Assembly (NCBI RefSeq): GCF_964340395.1
Contig: NC_135567.1
Coordinates: 757,383-821,382 of the forward strand
DNA length: 64,000 bases
From: Glandiceps talaboti
Taxonomy: Eukaryota; Hemichordata; Enteropneusta; Spengelidae
Direction of reading: 5' to 3'
The notes under the pieces are model-generated. The model made no database searches. It saw only the letters and a program-made list of their open reading frames with translations, and was not told where the DNA came from. This document shows, one piece after another, positions 36,201 to 50,000 of this stretch; position 1 is the stretch's first letter, and each line of letters starts with the position of its first letter. The position numbers and the translations under genes are program-made.

Positions 36201-39200
36201 ATGTTGTATAATAGATTGTTATAATGTCTATATTATGTTGTATAATAGATTGTTATAATGTCTATATTATGTTGTATAATAGATTATGTCTATATTATGT
36301 TGTATAATAGATTGTTATAATGTCTATATTATGTTGTATAATAGATTGTTATGTCTATATTATGTTGTATAATAGATTGTTATAATGTCTATATTATGTT
36401 GTATAATAGATTGTTATGTCTATATTAAGTTGTATAATAGATTGTTATGTCTATATTATGTTGTATAATAGATTGTTATAAGGTCTATATTAAGTTGTAT
36501 AATAGATTGTTATCATGTCTATATTATGTTGTATAATAGATTGTTATGTCTATATTATGTTGTATAATAGATTGTTATGTCTATATTATGTTGTATAATA
36601 GATTGTTATGTCTATATTAAGTTGTATATTAGATTGTTATAATGTCTATATTATGTTGTATAATAGATTGTTATAATGTCTATATTATGTTGTATAATAG
36701 ATTGTTATGTCTATATTATGTTGTATAATAGATTGTTATGTCTATATTATGTTGTATAATAGATTGTTATGTCTATATTAAGTTGTATATTAGATTGTTA
36801 TAATGTCTATATTATGTTGTATAATAGATTGTTATAAGGTCTATATTATGTTGTATAATAGATTGCTATGTCTATATTATGTTGTATAATAGATTGTTAT
36901 AATGTCTATATTATGTTGTATAATAGATTGTTATAATGTCTATATTATGTTGTATAATAGATTGTTATTATGTTTATATTATGTTGTATAATAGATTGTT
37001 ATTATGTCTATATTATGTTGTATAATAGATTGTTATAATGTCTATATTATGTTGTATGATAGATTGTTATAATGTCTATATTATGTTGTATAATAGATTG
37101 TTATCATGTCTATATTATGTTGTATAATAGATTGTTATGTCTATATTATGTTGTATAATAGATTGTTATAATGTCTATATTATGTTGTATAATAGATTAT
37201 GTCTATATTATGTTGTATAATAGATTGTTATAATGTCTATATTATGTTGTATAATAGATTGTTATGTCTATATTATGTTGTATAATAGATTGTTATAATG
37301 TCTATATTATGTTGTATAATAGATTGTTATGTCTATATTAAGTTGTATAATAGATTGTTATGTCTATATTATGTAGTATAATAGATTGTTATAATGTCTA
37401 TATTATGTTGTATAATAGATTGTTATAATGTCTATATTATGTTGTATAATAGATTGTTATGTCTATATTATGTTGTATAATAGATTGTTATAATGTCTAT
37501 ATTATGTTGTATAATATATTGTTATGTCTATATTATGTTGTATAATAGATTGTTATGTCTATATTATGTTGTATAATAGATTGTTATAATGTCTATATTA
37601 TGTTGTATAATAGATTGTTATGTCTATATTATGTTGTATAATAGATTGTTATAATGTCTATATTATGTTGTATAATATATTGCTATGTCTATATTATGTT
37701 GTATAATAGATTGTTATTATGTCTATATTATGTTGTATAATAGATTGTTATAATGTCTATATTATGTTGTATAATATATTGCTATGTCTATATTATGTTG
37801 TATAATAGATTGTTATAATGTCTATATTATGTTGTATAATATATTGCTATGTCTATATTATGTTGTATAATAGATTGTTATTATGTCTATATTATGTTGT
37901 ATAATAGATTGTTATGTCTATATTATGTTGTATAATAGATTGTTATAATGTCTATATTATGTTGTATAATATATTGCTATGTCTATATTATGTTGTATAA
38001 TAGATTGTTATAATGTCTATATTATGTTGTATAATAGATTGTTATCATGTCTATATTATGTTGTATAATAGATTGTTATGTCTATATTATGTTGTATAAT
38101 AGATTGTTATGTCTATATTATGTTGTATAATAGATTGTTATGTCTATATTATGTTGTATAATAGATTGTTATGTCTATATTATTTTGTATAATAGATTGT
38201 TATGTTTATATTATGTTGTATAATAGATTGTTATGTCTATATTATGTTGTATAATAGATTGTTATGTCTATATTATGTTGTATAATAGATTGTTATGTTT
38301 ATATTATGTTGTATAATAGATTGTTATGTCTATATTATTTTGTATAATAGATTGTTATGTCTATATTATGTTGTATAATATATTGTTATAATGTCTATAT
38401 TATGTTGTATAATAGATTATGTCTATATTATGTTGTATAATAGATTGTTATCATGTCTATATTATGTTGTATAATAGATTGTTATAATGTCTATATTATG
38501 TTGTATAATAGATTGTTATAATGTTTATATTATGTTGTATAATAGATTGTTATAATGTTTATATTATGTTGTATAATAGATTGTTATCATGTCTATATTA
38601 TGTTGTATAATAGATTGTTATTATGTTTATATTATGTTGTATAATAGATTGTTATCATGTCTATATTATGTTGTATAATAGATTGTTATGTCTATATTAT
38701 GTTGTATAATAGATTGTTATGTCTATATTATGTTGTATAATAGATTGTTATGTCTATATTATGTTGTATAATAGATTGTTATGTCTATATTATGTTGTAT
38801 AATAGATTGTTATAATGTCTATATTATGTTGTATAATAGATTGTTATGTCTATATTATGTTGTATAATAGATTGTTATAATGTCTATATTATGTTGTATA
38901 ATATATTATGTCTATATTATGTTGTATAATAGATTGTTATAATGTCTATATTATGTTGTATAATAGATTGTTATGTCTATATTAAGTTGTATAATAGATT
39001 GTTATGTCTATATTATGTTGTATAATAGATTGTTATAAGGTCTATATTATGTTGTATAATAGATTGTTATAATGTTTATATTATGTTGTATAATAGATTG
39101 TTATCATGTCTATATTATGTTGTATAATAGATTGTTATGTCTATATTATGTTGTAGAATAGATTGTTATAATGTCTATATTATGTTGTATAATAGATTGT

Positions 39201-42200
39201 TATGTCTATATTATGTTGTATAATAGATTGTTATAATGTCTATATTATGTTGTATAATAGATTGTTATAATGTCTATATTATGTTGTATAATAGATTGTT
39301 ATGTCTATATTATGTTGTATAATAGATTGGTATAATGTCTATATTATGTTGTATAATAGATTGTTATAATGTCTATATTATGTTGTATAATAGATTGTTA
39401 TAAGGTCTATATTATGTTGTATAATAGATTGTTATGTCTATATTATGTTGTATAATAGATTGTTATAATGTTTATATTATGTTGTATAATAGATTGTTAT
39501 AATGTCTATATTATGTTGTATAATAGATTGTTATAATGTCTATATTATGTTGTATAATAGATTGTTATGTCTATATTATGTTGTATAATAGATTGTTATA
39601 ATGTCTATATTATGTTGTATAATAGATTGCTATGTCTATATTATGTTGTATAATAGATTATGTCTATATTATGTTGTATAATAGATTGTTATGTCTATAT
39701 TATGTTGTATAATAGATTGTTATAAGGTCTATATTAAGTTGTATATTAGATTGTTATGCCTATATTATGTTGTATAATAGATTGTTATGTCTATATTATG
39801 TTGTATAATAGATTGTTATAATGTCTATATTATGTTGTATAATAGATTGTTATAATGTCTATATTATGTTGTATAATAGATTGTTATAATGTCTATATTA
39901 TGTTGTATAATAGATTGTTATGTCTATATTATGTTGTATAATAGATTGTTATAATGTCTATATTATGTTGTATAATAGATTGTTATGTCTATATTATGTT
40001 GTGTAATAGATTGTTATGTCTATATTAAGTTGTATAATAGATTGTTATAATGTCTATATTATGTTGTATAATAGATTGTTATGTCTATATTATGTTGTAT
40101 AATAGATTGTTATGTCTATATTATGTTGTGTAATAGATTGTTATAATGTCTATATTATGTTGTATAATAGATTGTTATGTCTATATTATGTTGTATAATA
40201 GATTGTTATGTCTATATTATGTTGTATAATAGATTGTTATGTCTATATTAAGTTGTATGATAGATTGTTATAATGTTTATATTATGTTGTATAATAGATT
40301 GTTATAATGTCTATATTATGTTGTATAATAGATTGTTATAATGTTTATATTATGTTGTATAATAGATTGTTATAATGTCTATATTATGTTGTATAATAGA
40401 TTGTTATGTCTATATTATGTTGTATAATAGATTGTTATAATGTCTATATTATGTTGTATAATAGATTGTTATGTCTATATTATGTTGTATAATAGATTGT
40501 TATAAGGTCTATATTAAGTTGTATATTAGATTGTTATGTTTATATTATGTTGTATAATAGATTATGTCTATATTATGTTGTATAATAGATTGTTATGTCT
40601 ATATTATGTTGTATAATAGATTGTTATAATGTCTATATTATGTTGTATAATAGATTGTTATGTCTATATTATGTTGTATAATAGATTGTTATGTCTATAT
40701 TATGTTGTATAATAGATTGTTATAATGTCTATATTATGTTGTATAATAGATTGTTATAATGTCTATATTATGTTGTATAATAGATTGTTATAATGTTTAT
40801 ATTGTGTTGTATAATAGATTGTTATTATGTTTATATTATGTTGTATAATAGATTGTTATAATGTCTATATTATGTTGTATAATAGATTGTTATAATGTCT
40901 ATATTATGTTGTATAATAGCTTGTTATGTCTATATTATGTTGTATAATAGATTGTTATAATGTCTATATTATGTTGTATAATAGATTGTTATAATGTCTA
41001 TATTATGTTGTATAATAGATTATGTCTATATTATGTTGTATAATAGATTGTTATGTCTATATTATGTTGTATAATAGATTGTTATAATGTCTATATTATG
41101 TTGTATAATAGATTGTTATGCCTATATTATGTTGTATAATAGATTGTTATCATGTCTATATTATGTTGTATAATAGATTGTTATAATGTCTATATTATGT
41201 TGTATAATAGATTGTTATGTCTATATTATGTTGTATAATAGATTGTTATAAGGTCTATATTATGTTGTATGATATATTGTTATAATGTCTATATTATGTT
41301 GTATGATATATTGTTATAATGTCTATATTATGTTGTATGATATATTGTTATAATGTCTATATTATGTAGTATAATAGATTGTTATCATGTCTATATTATG
41401 TTGTATAATAGATTGTTATCATGTCTATATTATGTAGTATAATAGATTGTTATAATGTCTATATTATGTTGTATAATAGATTGTTATAATGTCTATATTA
41501 TGTTGTATAATTTCAGGACAAGGTGGAGTCATTTGATGGACAATGGAAATGTTTTAGATTGTTGATGTTCAACCATTTCATAATACAAGCACCTCTGATT
41601 CTTGGTACTTATCAGTTTACCAAAATGTTTGGAATTCCATATGATTGGGATAATATGCCAACATGGTAAGTAGAGGTGTAATCTCTATGATTGGGATAGT
41701 ATGCCAACATGGTAAGTAGAGGGGTAATGTCTATGATTGGGATAATATGCAAACATGGTAAGTAGAGGTGTAATGTGTACGATTGTGATAGTATGCAAAC
41801 ATGGTAAGTAGAGGGGTAATGTCTACGATTGGGATAGTATGCAAACATGGTAAGTAGAGGGGTAATCTCTATGATTGGGATAGTATGCCAACATGGTAAG
41901 TAGAGGTGTAATGTGTACGATTGGGATAATATGCCAACATGGTAAGTAGAGGGGTAATCTCTATGATTGGGATGGTATGCCAACCTGGTAAGTAGAGGTG
42001 TAATGTGTACGATTGGGATAATATGCCAACATTGTAAGTAGAGGTGTAATGTGTACGATTGTGATAGTATGCAAACATGGTAAGTAGAGGTGTAATGTGT
42101 ACGATTGGGATAATATGCAAACATGGTAAGTAGAGGTGTAATGTGTACGATTGGGATAATATGCAAACATGGTAAGTAGAGGGGTAATGTCTACGATTGG

Positions 42201-43551
42201 GATAGTATGCCAACATGGTAAGTAGAGGGGTAATGTCTACGATTGGGATAGTATGCCAACATGGTAAGTAGAGGGGTAATCTCTATGATTAGGATAGTAT
42301 GCAAACATGATAAGTAGAGGGATAATGTCTATGATTGGGATAGTATGCCGACATGGTAAGTAGAGGGGTAATCTCTATGATTGGGATAGTATGCCAACAT
42401 GGTAAGTAGAGGTGTAATGTCTACGATTGGGATAATATGCCAACATGGTAAGTAGAGGGGTAATCTCTATGATTGGGATAATATGCCAACATGGTAAGTA
42501 GAGGGGTAATGTCTATGATTGGGATAATATGCCAACATGGTAAGTAGAGGGGTAATGTCTACGATTGTGATAGTATGCAAACATGGTAAGTAGAGGGGTA
42601 ATCTCTATGATTGGGATAGTATGCCAACATGGTAAGTAGAGGTGTAATGTCTATGATTGGGATAGTATGCCAACATGGTAAGTAGCGGGGTAATCTCTAT
42701 GATTGGGATAGTATGCCGACATGGTAAGTAGAGGTGTAATCTCTATGATTGGGATAGTATGCCAACATGGTAAGTAGCGGGGTAATCTCTATGATTGGGA
42801 TAGTATGCCAACATGGTAAGTAGAGGTGTAATGTCTATGATTGGGATGGTATGCCAACATGGTAAGTAGAGGGGTAATGTCTATGATTGGGATAGTATGC
42901 CAACATGGTAAGTACAGGTGTAATCTCTATGATTGGGATAGTATGCCAACATGGTAAGTAGAGGGGTAATGTCTATGATTGGGATAGTATGCCAACATGG
43001 TAAGTAGAGGGGTAATCTCTATGATTGGGATAGTATGCAAACATGGTAAGTAGAGGGGTAATGTCTACGATTGGGATAGTATGCCAACATGATAAGTAGA
43101 GGTGTAATCTCTATGATTGGGATAGTATGCCAACATTGTAAGTAGAGGTGTAATCTCTATGATTGGGATAGTATGCCAACATATGGCAACAGTATGCTTT
43201 ACCTAGCACTATGTGTATTTGGCTGTACTCTAATATCTAGCTACTATATATACTTACAGGTATAACCTAGCACTACGTGTATTTGGCTGTGCTGTAATTG
43301 AAGACACTTGGCATTACTTTGTCCATAGATTATTGCATCATAGAAGGCTTTACAAGTATGTACACAAGATACATCATAACTTCCAGGTAAGACATGCATA
43401 AGTACATAATACATATTTAACATTAACACTCACACGTACGTACGTACGTACGTACGTACGTACGTACGTACATACATACATACATACATACATACATACA
43501 TACATACATACATACATACATACATACACACACACACATACATACATACAT

Positions 43552-43582
<31 letters not shown>

Positions 43583-44015
43583 TACATACATACATACATA
43601 CATACATACATACATACATACACATACACACTCACACATATATACATACATACATACATACATACATACATACATACATACACACACACACATACATACA
43701 TACATACATACATACATACATACATACATACATACATACATACATACATACACACACATACATACATACATACATACATACATACACATACACACACACA
43801 TACATACATACATACATACATACATACATACATACATACATACATACATACATACATACATACATACACATACACACACTCACACATACATACATACATA
43901 CATACATACATACATACATACATACATACATACATACACATACACACACACACATACATACATACATACATACATACATACATACATACATACATACATA
44001 CATACATACATACAT

Positions 44016-44046
<31 letters not shown>

Positions 44047-47000
44047 TTGCATATGTACACAAATTTCTATACAAACTATTTTTGAGAATGTTCATCAATA
44101 GTGGTAGCTCTTATTAGCAGACACGTTCTGTCTGGAATGGTTGAACATTGCGTATTCACAATGTATGTATTGTTTAATAGTAGCCCTCATTAGCAGACAC
44201 GTTCTGTCTGGAATGGTTGAACATTGCGTATTCACAATGTATGTATTGTTTAATAGTAGCCCTTATTAGCAGACACGTTCTGTCTGGAATGGTTGAACAT
44301 TGCGTATTCACAATGTATGTATTGTTTAATAGTAGCCCTTATTAGCAGACACGTTCTGTCTGGAATGGTTGAACATTGCGTATTCACAATGTATGTATTG
44401 TTTAATAGTAGCCCTTCTTAGCAGACATGTTCTGTCTGGAATGGTTGAACATTGCGTATTCACAATGTATGTATTGTTTAATAGTAGCCCTTATTAGCAG
44501 ACACGTTCTGTCTGGAATGGTTGAACATTGCGTATTCCGGTATGTATTGTTTAGTGGTAGCTTTGCCCATCAGACAATACATATCAACCATTCCATATTT
44601 GTGAAGTTAACCCATCAGACAATACATATCAACCATTCCATATTTGTCAGGTTAACCCATCAGACAATACATATCAACCATTCCATATTTGTGAGGTTAA
44701 CCCATCAGACAACACATATCAACCATTCTATATTTGTGAGGTTAACCCATCAGACAATACATATCAATCATTCCATATTTGTCAGGTTAACCCATCAGAC
44801 AACACATATCAACTATTCTATATTTGTGAGGTTAACCCATCAGACAACACATATCAACCATTCTATATTTGTCAGGTTAACCCATCAGACATAGAGCTGT
44901 AGCAAGGGTATCTGTGAATGAATTTGTATTCAAAATGAGCTGATTGATTAGTTTTCAGCTGACTGTAAACTATATTGGGGTAATTGAACAAGGGGAAAAG
45001 GCCTGTCACTGTGGTAGTGCTGAGTAACCAAAGAAGATTTACAGAACAGATTGAAAGTATCTGCAAGAAAACAAATGGTAATTACATTAGAACAGGTTAT
45101 GTTTGGCATGTATAGCGCCACATGTTGCAAGGATAAAGAAATGCGATTAACATGTCTGAGAGAACTGCCTGATTTAGAACAAGTAAACGAAGGTGGTGAT
45201 GGGGATGGTGGGTGGGATTGACTCGGTAGGCAGAGACAAATTTAGCAATGTTCTCCAAACGCAGCTTGAACTAGACTGAGGCTAGAAGGAGCCTAAGTCG
45301 AAAATTATGCATAGTACAAACATTCTGACAATTTCCTGTGCTCCCCTTACGTATACACATGTAATCTGGTGATGACGTACATCCTCTGATATTTCCTGTG
45401 AGCATATTTGAACACTGGTTTGTGAACTAGATGCCAGGAGGAATGGAATGTTCAGGCTTATGAAAATATTCTGTATAAACTAAAATTAAATAAATTTTTA
45501 ATTAACCCATCAGACAATACATATCAACCATTCCATATTTGTCAGGTTAACCCATCAGACAATACATATCAACCATTCCATATTTGTCAGGTTAACCCAT
45601 CAGACAATACATATCAACCATTCTATATTTGTCAGGTTAACCCATCAGACAATACATATCAACCATTCCATATTTATCAGGTTAACCCATCAGACAATAC
45701 ATATCAACCATTCCATATTTGTGAGGTTAACCCATCAGACAATACATATCAACCATTCCATATTTGTCAGGTTAACCCATCAGACAATACATATCAACCA
45801 TTCCATATTTGTCAGGTTAACCCATCAGACAATACATATCAACCATTCCATATTTGTGAAGTTAACCCATCAGACAATACATATCAACCATTCCATATTT
45901 GTCAGGTTAACCCATCAGACAATACATATCAACCATTCCATATTTGTGAGGTTAACCCATCAGACAATACATATCAACCATTCTATATTTGTCAGGTTAA
46001 CCCATCAGACAATACATATCAACCATTTCATATTTATGAGGTTAACCCATCAGACAATACATATCAACCATTCCATATTTGTGAAGTTAACCCATCAGAC
46101 AATACATATCAACCATTCCATATTTGTCAGGTTAACCCATCAGACAATACATATCAACCATTCCATATTTGTCAGGTTAACCCATCAGACAATACATATC
46201 AACCATTCCATATTTGTCACGTTAACCCATCAGACAATACATATCAACCATTCCATATTTGTGAAGTTAACCCATCAGACAATACATATCAACCATTCCA
46301 TATTTGTGAGGTTAACCCATCAGACAATACATATCAACCATTCTATATTTGTCAGGTTAACCCATCAGACAATACATATCAACCATTCCATATTTGTGAA
46401 GTTAACCCATCAGACAATACATATCAACCATTTCATATTTGTGAAGTTAACCCATCAGACAATACATATCAACCATTCCATATTTGTGAGGTTAACCCAT
46501 CAGACAATACATATCAACCATTCCATATTTGTGAAGTTAACCCATCAGACAATACATATCAACCATTCCATATTTGTGAAGTTAACCCATCAGACAATAC
46601 ATATCAACCATTCCATATTTGTCACGTTAACCCATCAGACAATACATATCAACCATTTCATATTTGTGAAGTTAACCCATCAGACAATACATATCAACCA
46701 TTCCATATTTGTGAGGTTAACCCATCAGACAATACATATCAACCATTCCATATTTGTCAGGTTAACCCATCAAACAATACATATCAACCATTCCATATTT
46801 GTGAAGTTAACCCATCAGACAATACATATCAACCATTCCATATTTGTCAGGTTAACCCATCAGACAATACATATCAACCATTTCATATTTGTGAGGTTAA
46901 CCCATCAGACAATACATATCAACCATTCCATATTTGTGAAGTTAACCCATCAGACAATACATATCAACCATTCCATATTTGTCAGGTTAACCCATCAGAC

Positions 47001-50000
47001 AATACATATCAACCATTCCATATTTGTCACGTTAACCCATCAGACAATACATATCAACCATTCCATATTTGTGAAGTTAACCCATCAGACAATACATATC
47101 AACCATTCCATATTTGTCAGGTTAACCCATCAGACAATACATATCAACCATTCCATATTTGTGATGTTAACCCATCTGACAATACATATCAACCATTCCA
47201 TATTTGTGAGGTTAACCCATCAGACAATACATATCAACCATTCCATATTTGTCACGTTAACCCATCAGACAATACATATCAACCATTCCATATTTGTGAG
47301 GTTAACCCATCAGACAATACATATCAACCATTCCATATTTGTCAGGTTAACCCATCAGACAATACATATCAACCATTCCATATTTGTGAAGTTAACCCAT
47401 CAGACAATACATATCAACCATTCCATATTTGTCAGGTTAACCCATCAGACAATACATATCAACCATTCCATATTTGTGAAGTTAACCCATCAGACAATAC
47501 ATATCAACCATTCCATATTTGTCAGGTTAACCCATCAGACAATACATATCAACCATTCCATATTTGTCAGGTTAACCCATCAGACAATACATATCAACCA
47601 TTCCATATTTGTCAGGTTAACCCATCAGACAATACATATCAACCATTTCATATTTGTGAAGTTAACCCATCAGACAATACATATCAACCATTCCATATTT
47701 GTCAGGTTAACCCATCAGACAATACATATCAACCATTCCATATTTGTGAAGTTAACCCATCAGACAATACATATCAACCATTCCATATTTGTGAAGTTAA
47801 CCCATCAGACAATACATATCAACCATTCCATATTTGTCAGGTTAACCCATCAGACAATACATATCAACCATTCCATATTTGTCAGGTTAACCCATCAGAC
47901 AATACATATCAACCATTCCATATTTGTGAAGTTAACCCATCAGACAATACATATCAACCATTCCATATTTGTGAGGTTAACCCATCAGACAATACATATC
48001 AACCATTCCATATTTGTGAGGTTAACCCACCAGACAATACATATCAATCATTCCATATTTGTCAGGTTAACCCATCAGACAATACATATCAACCATTCCA
48101 TATTTGTCAGGTTAACCCATCAGACAATACATATCAACCATTTCATATTTGTGAGGTTAACCCATCAGACAATACATATCAACCATTCCATATTTGTCAG
48201 GTTAACCCATCAGACAATACATATCAACCATTCCATATTTGTCAGGTTAACCCATCAGACAATACATATCAACCATTCCATATTTGTCAGGTTAACCCAT
48301 CAGACAATACATATCAACCATTCTATATTTGTCAGGTTAACCCATCAGACAATACATATCAACCATTTCATATTTGTGAGGTTAATCCATCAGACAATAC
48401 ATATCAACCATTTCATATTTGTGAGGTTAACCCATCAGACAATACATATCAACCATTCCATATTTATGAAGTTAACCCATCAGACAATACATATCAACCA
48501 TTCTATATTTATGAAGTTAACCCATCAGACAATACATATCAACCATTCCATATTTGTCACGTTAACCCATCAGACAATACATATCAACCATTCCATATTT
48601 GTCAGGTTAACCCATCAGACAATACATATCAACCATTCCATATTTGTCAGGTTAACCCATCAGACAATACATATCAACCATTCCATATTTGTCACGTTAA
48701 CCCATCAGACAATACATATCAATCATTCCATATTTGTCAGGTTAACCCATCAGACAATACATATCAACCATTCTATATTTGTCAGGTTAACCCATCAGAC
48801 AATACATATCAACCATTCCATATTTGTCACGTTAACCCATCAGACAATACACATATGCAAGCAAGTGCAGCCACTGTACAATGGAATGCCGATAAAATCG
48901 TTTTGTATTTTTTGGCAATTTTACGCAAAGTAAGTGATGTGAAAAGACCAAGTGACAGACAACAACCCAAACTTTACACAAAGGGATTCACTTCCTGGAG
49001 TGGTTTGACTCTTTAAAAGGTATGAGTAGTTACTGATTCATATCAATCAAAATCACATATTTACTCTCTCATATCTTATTTTCTCAGGCTCCGTTTGGAA
49101 TGACAGCAGAGTATGCTCATCCCATAGAAACACTTGGTAAGTATAGATTACATCTCATAGAAACACTTGGTAAGTTTAGATTACATCGCATACAAACACT
49201 TGGTAAGTTTAGATTACATCGCATACAAACACTTGGTAAGTTTAGATTACATGTCATACAAACACTTGGTAAGTTTAGATTACATGTCATACAAACACTT
49301 GGTAAGTTTAGATTACATGTCATACAAACACTTGGTAAGTTTAGATTACATGTCATAGAAACACTTGGTAAGTTTAGATTACATGTCATACAAACACTTG
49401 GTAAGTTTAGATTACATGTCATACAAACACTTGGTAAGTTTAGATTACATGTCATAGAAACACTTGGTAAGTTTAGATTACATGTCATACAAACACTTGG
49501 TAAGTTTAGATTACATCTCATAGAAACACTTGGTAAGTTTAGATTACATGTCATAGAAACACTTGGTAAGTTTAGATTACATGTCATACAAACACTTGGT
49601 AAGTTTAGATTACATGTCATAGAAACACTTGGTAAGTTTAGATTACATGTCATAGAAACACTTGGTAAGTTTAGATTACATGTCATAGAAGGTAAGTTTA
49701 GATTACATGTCATACAAACACTTGGTAAGTTTAGATTACATGTCATAGAAACACTTGGTAAGTTTAGATTACATCTCATAGAAACACTTGGTAAGTTTAG
49801 ATTACATGTCATACAAACACTTGGTAAGTTTAGATTACATGTCATACAAACACTTGGTAAGTTTAGATTACATGTCATAGAAACACTTGGTAAGTTTAGA
49901 TTACATCTCACAGAAACACTTGGTAAGTTTAGATTACATGTCATAGAAACACTTGGTAAGTTTAGATTACATGTCATACAAACACTTGGTAAGTTTAGAT

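Noticed and set aside
41612-42216. Minus-strand ORFs of about 70-184 codons over the 46-bp array
   Set aside because: Antisense to duplicated exon 3 and intron sequence; frame by period only.
43374-44098. Cys/Tyr/Val/Met-rich minus-strand ORFs
   Set aside because: Translation of the TACA/CA microsatellite; low complexity.
45721-48933. 1070-codon ORF as a real repeat-protein gene
   Set aside because: It lies within MSMO1 intron 4 and its openness follows from a 45-bp stop-free unit. There is no signal peptide, no non-repeat domain, and its ends coincide with the array.
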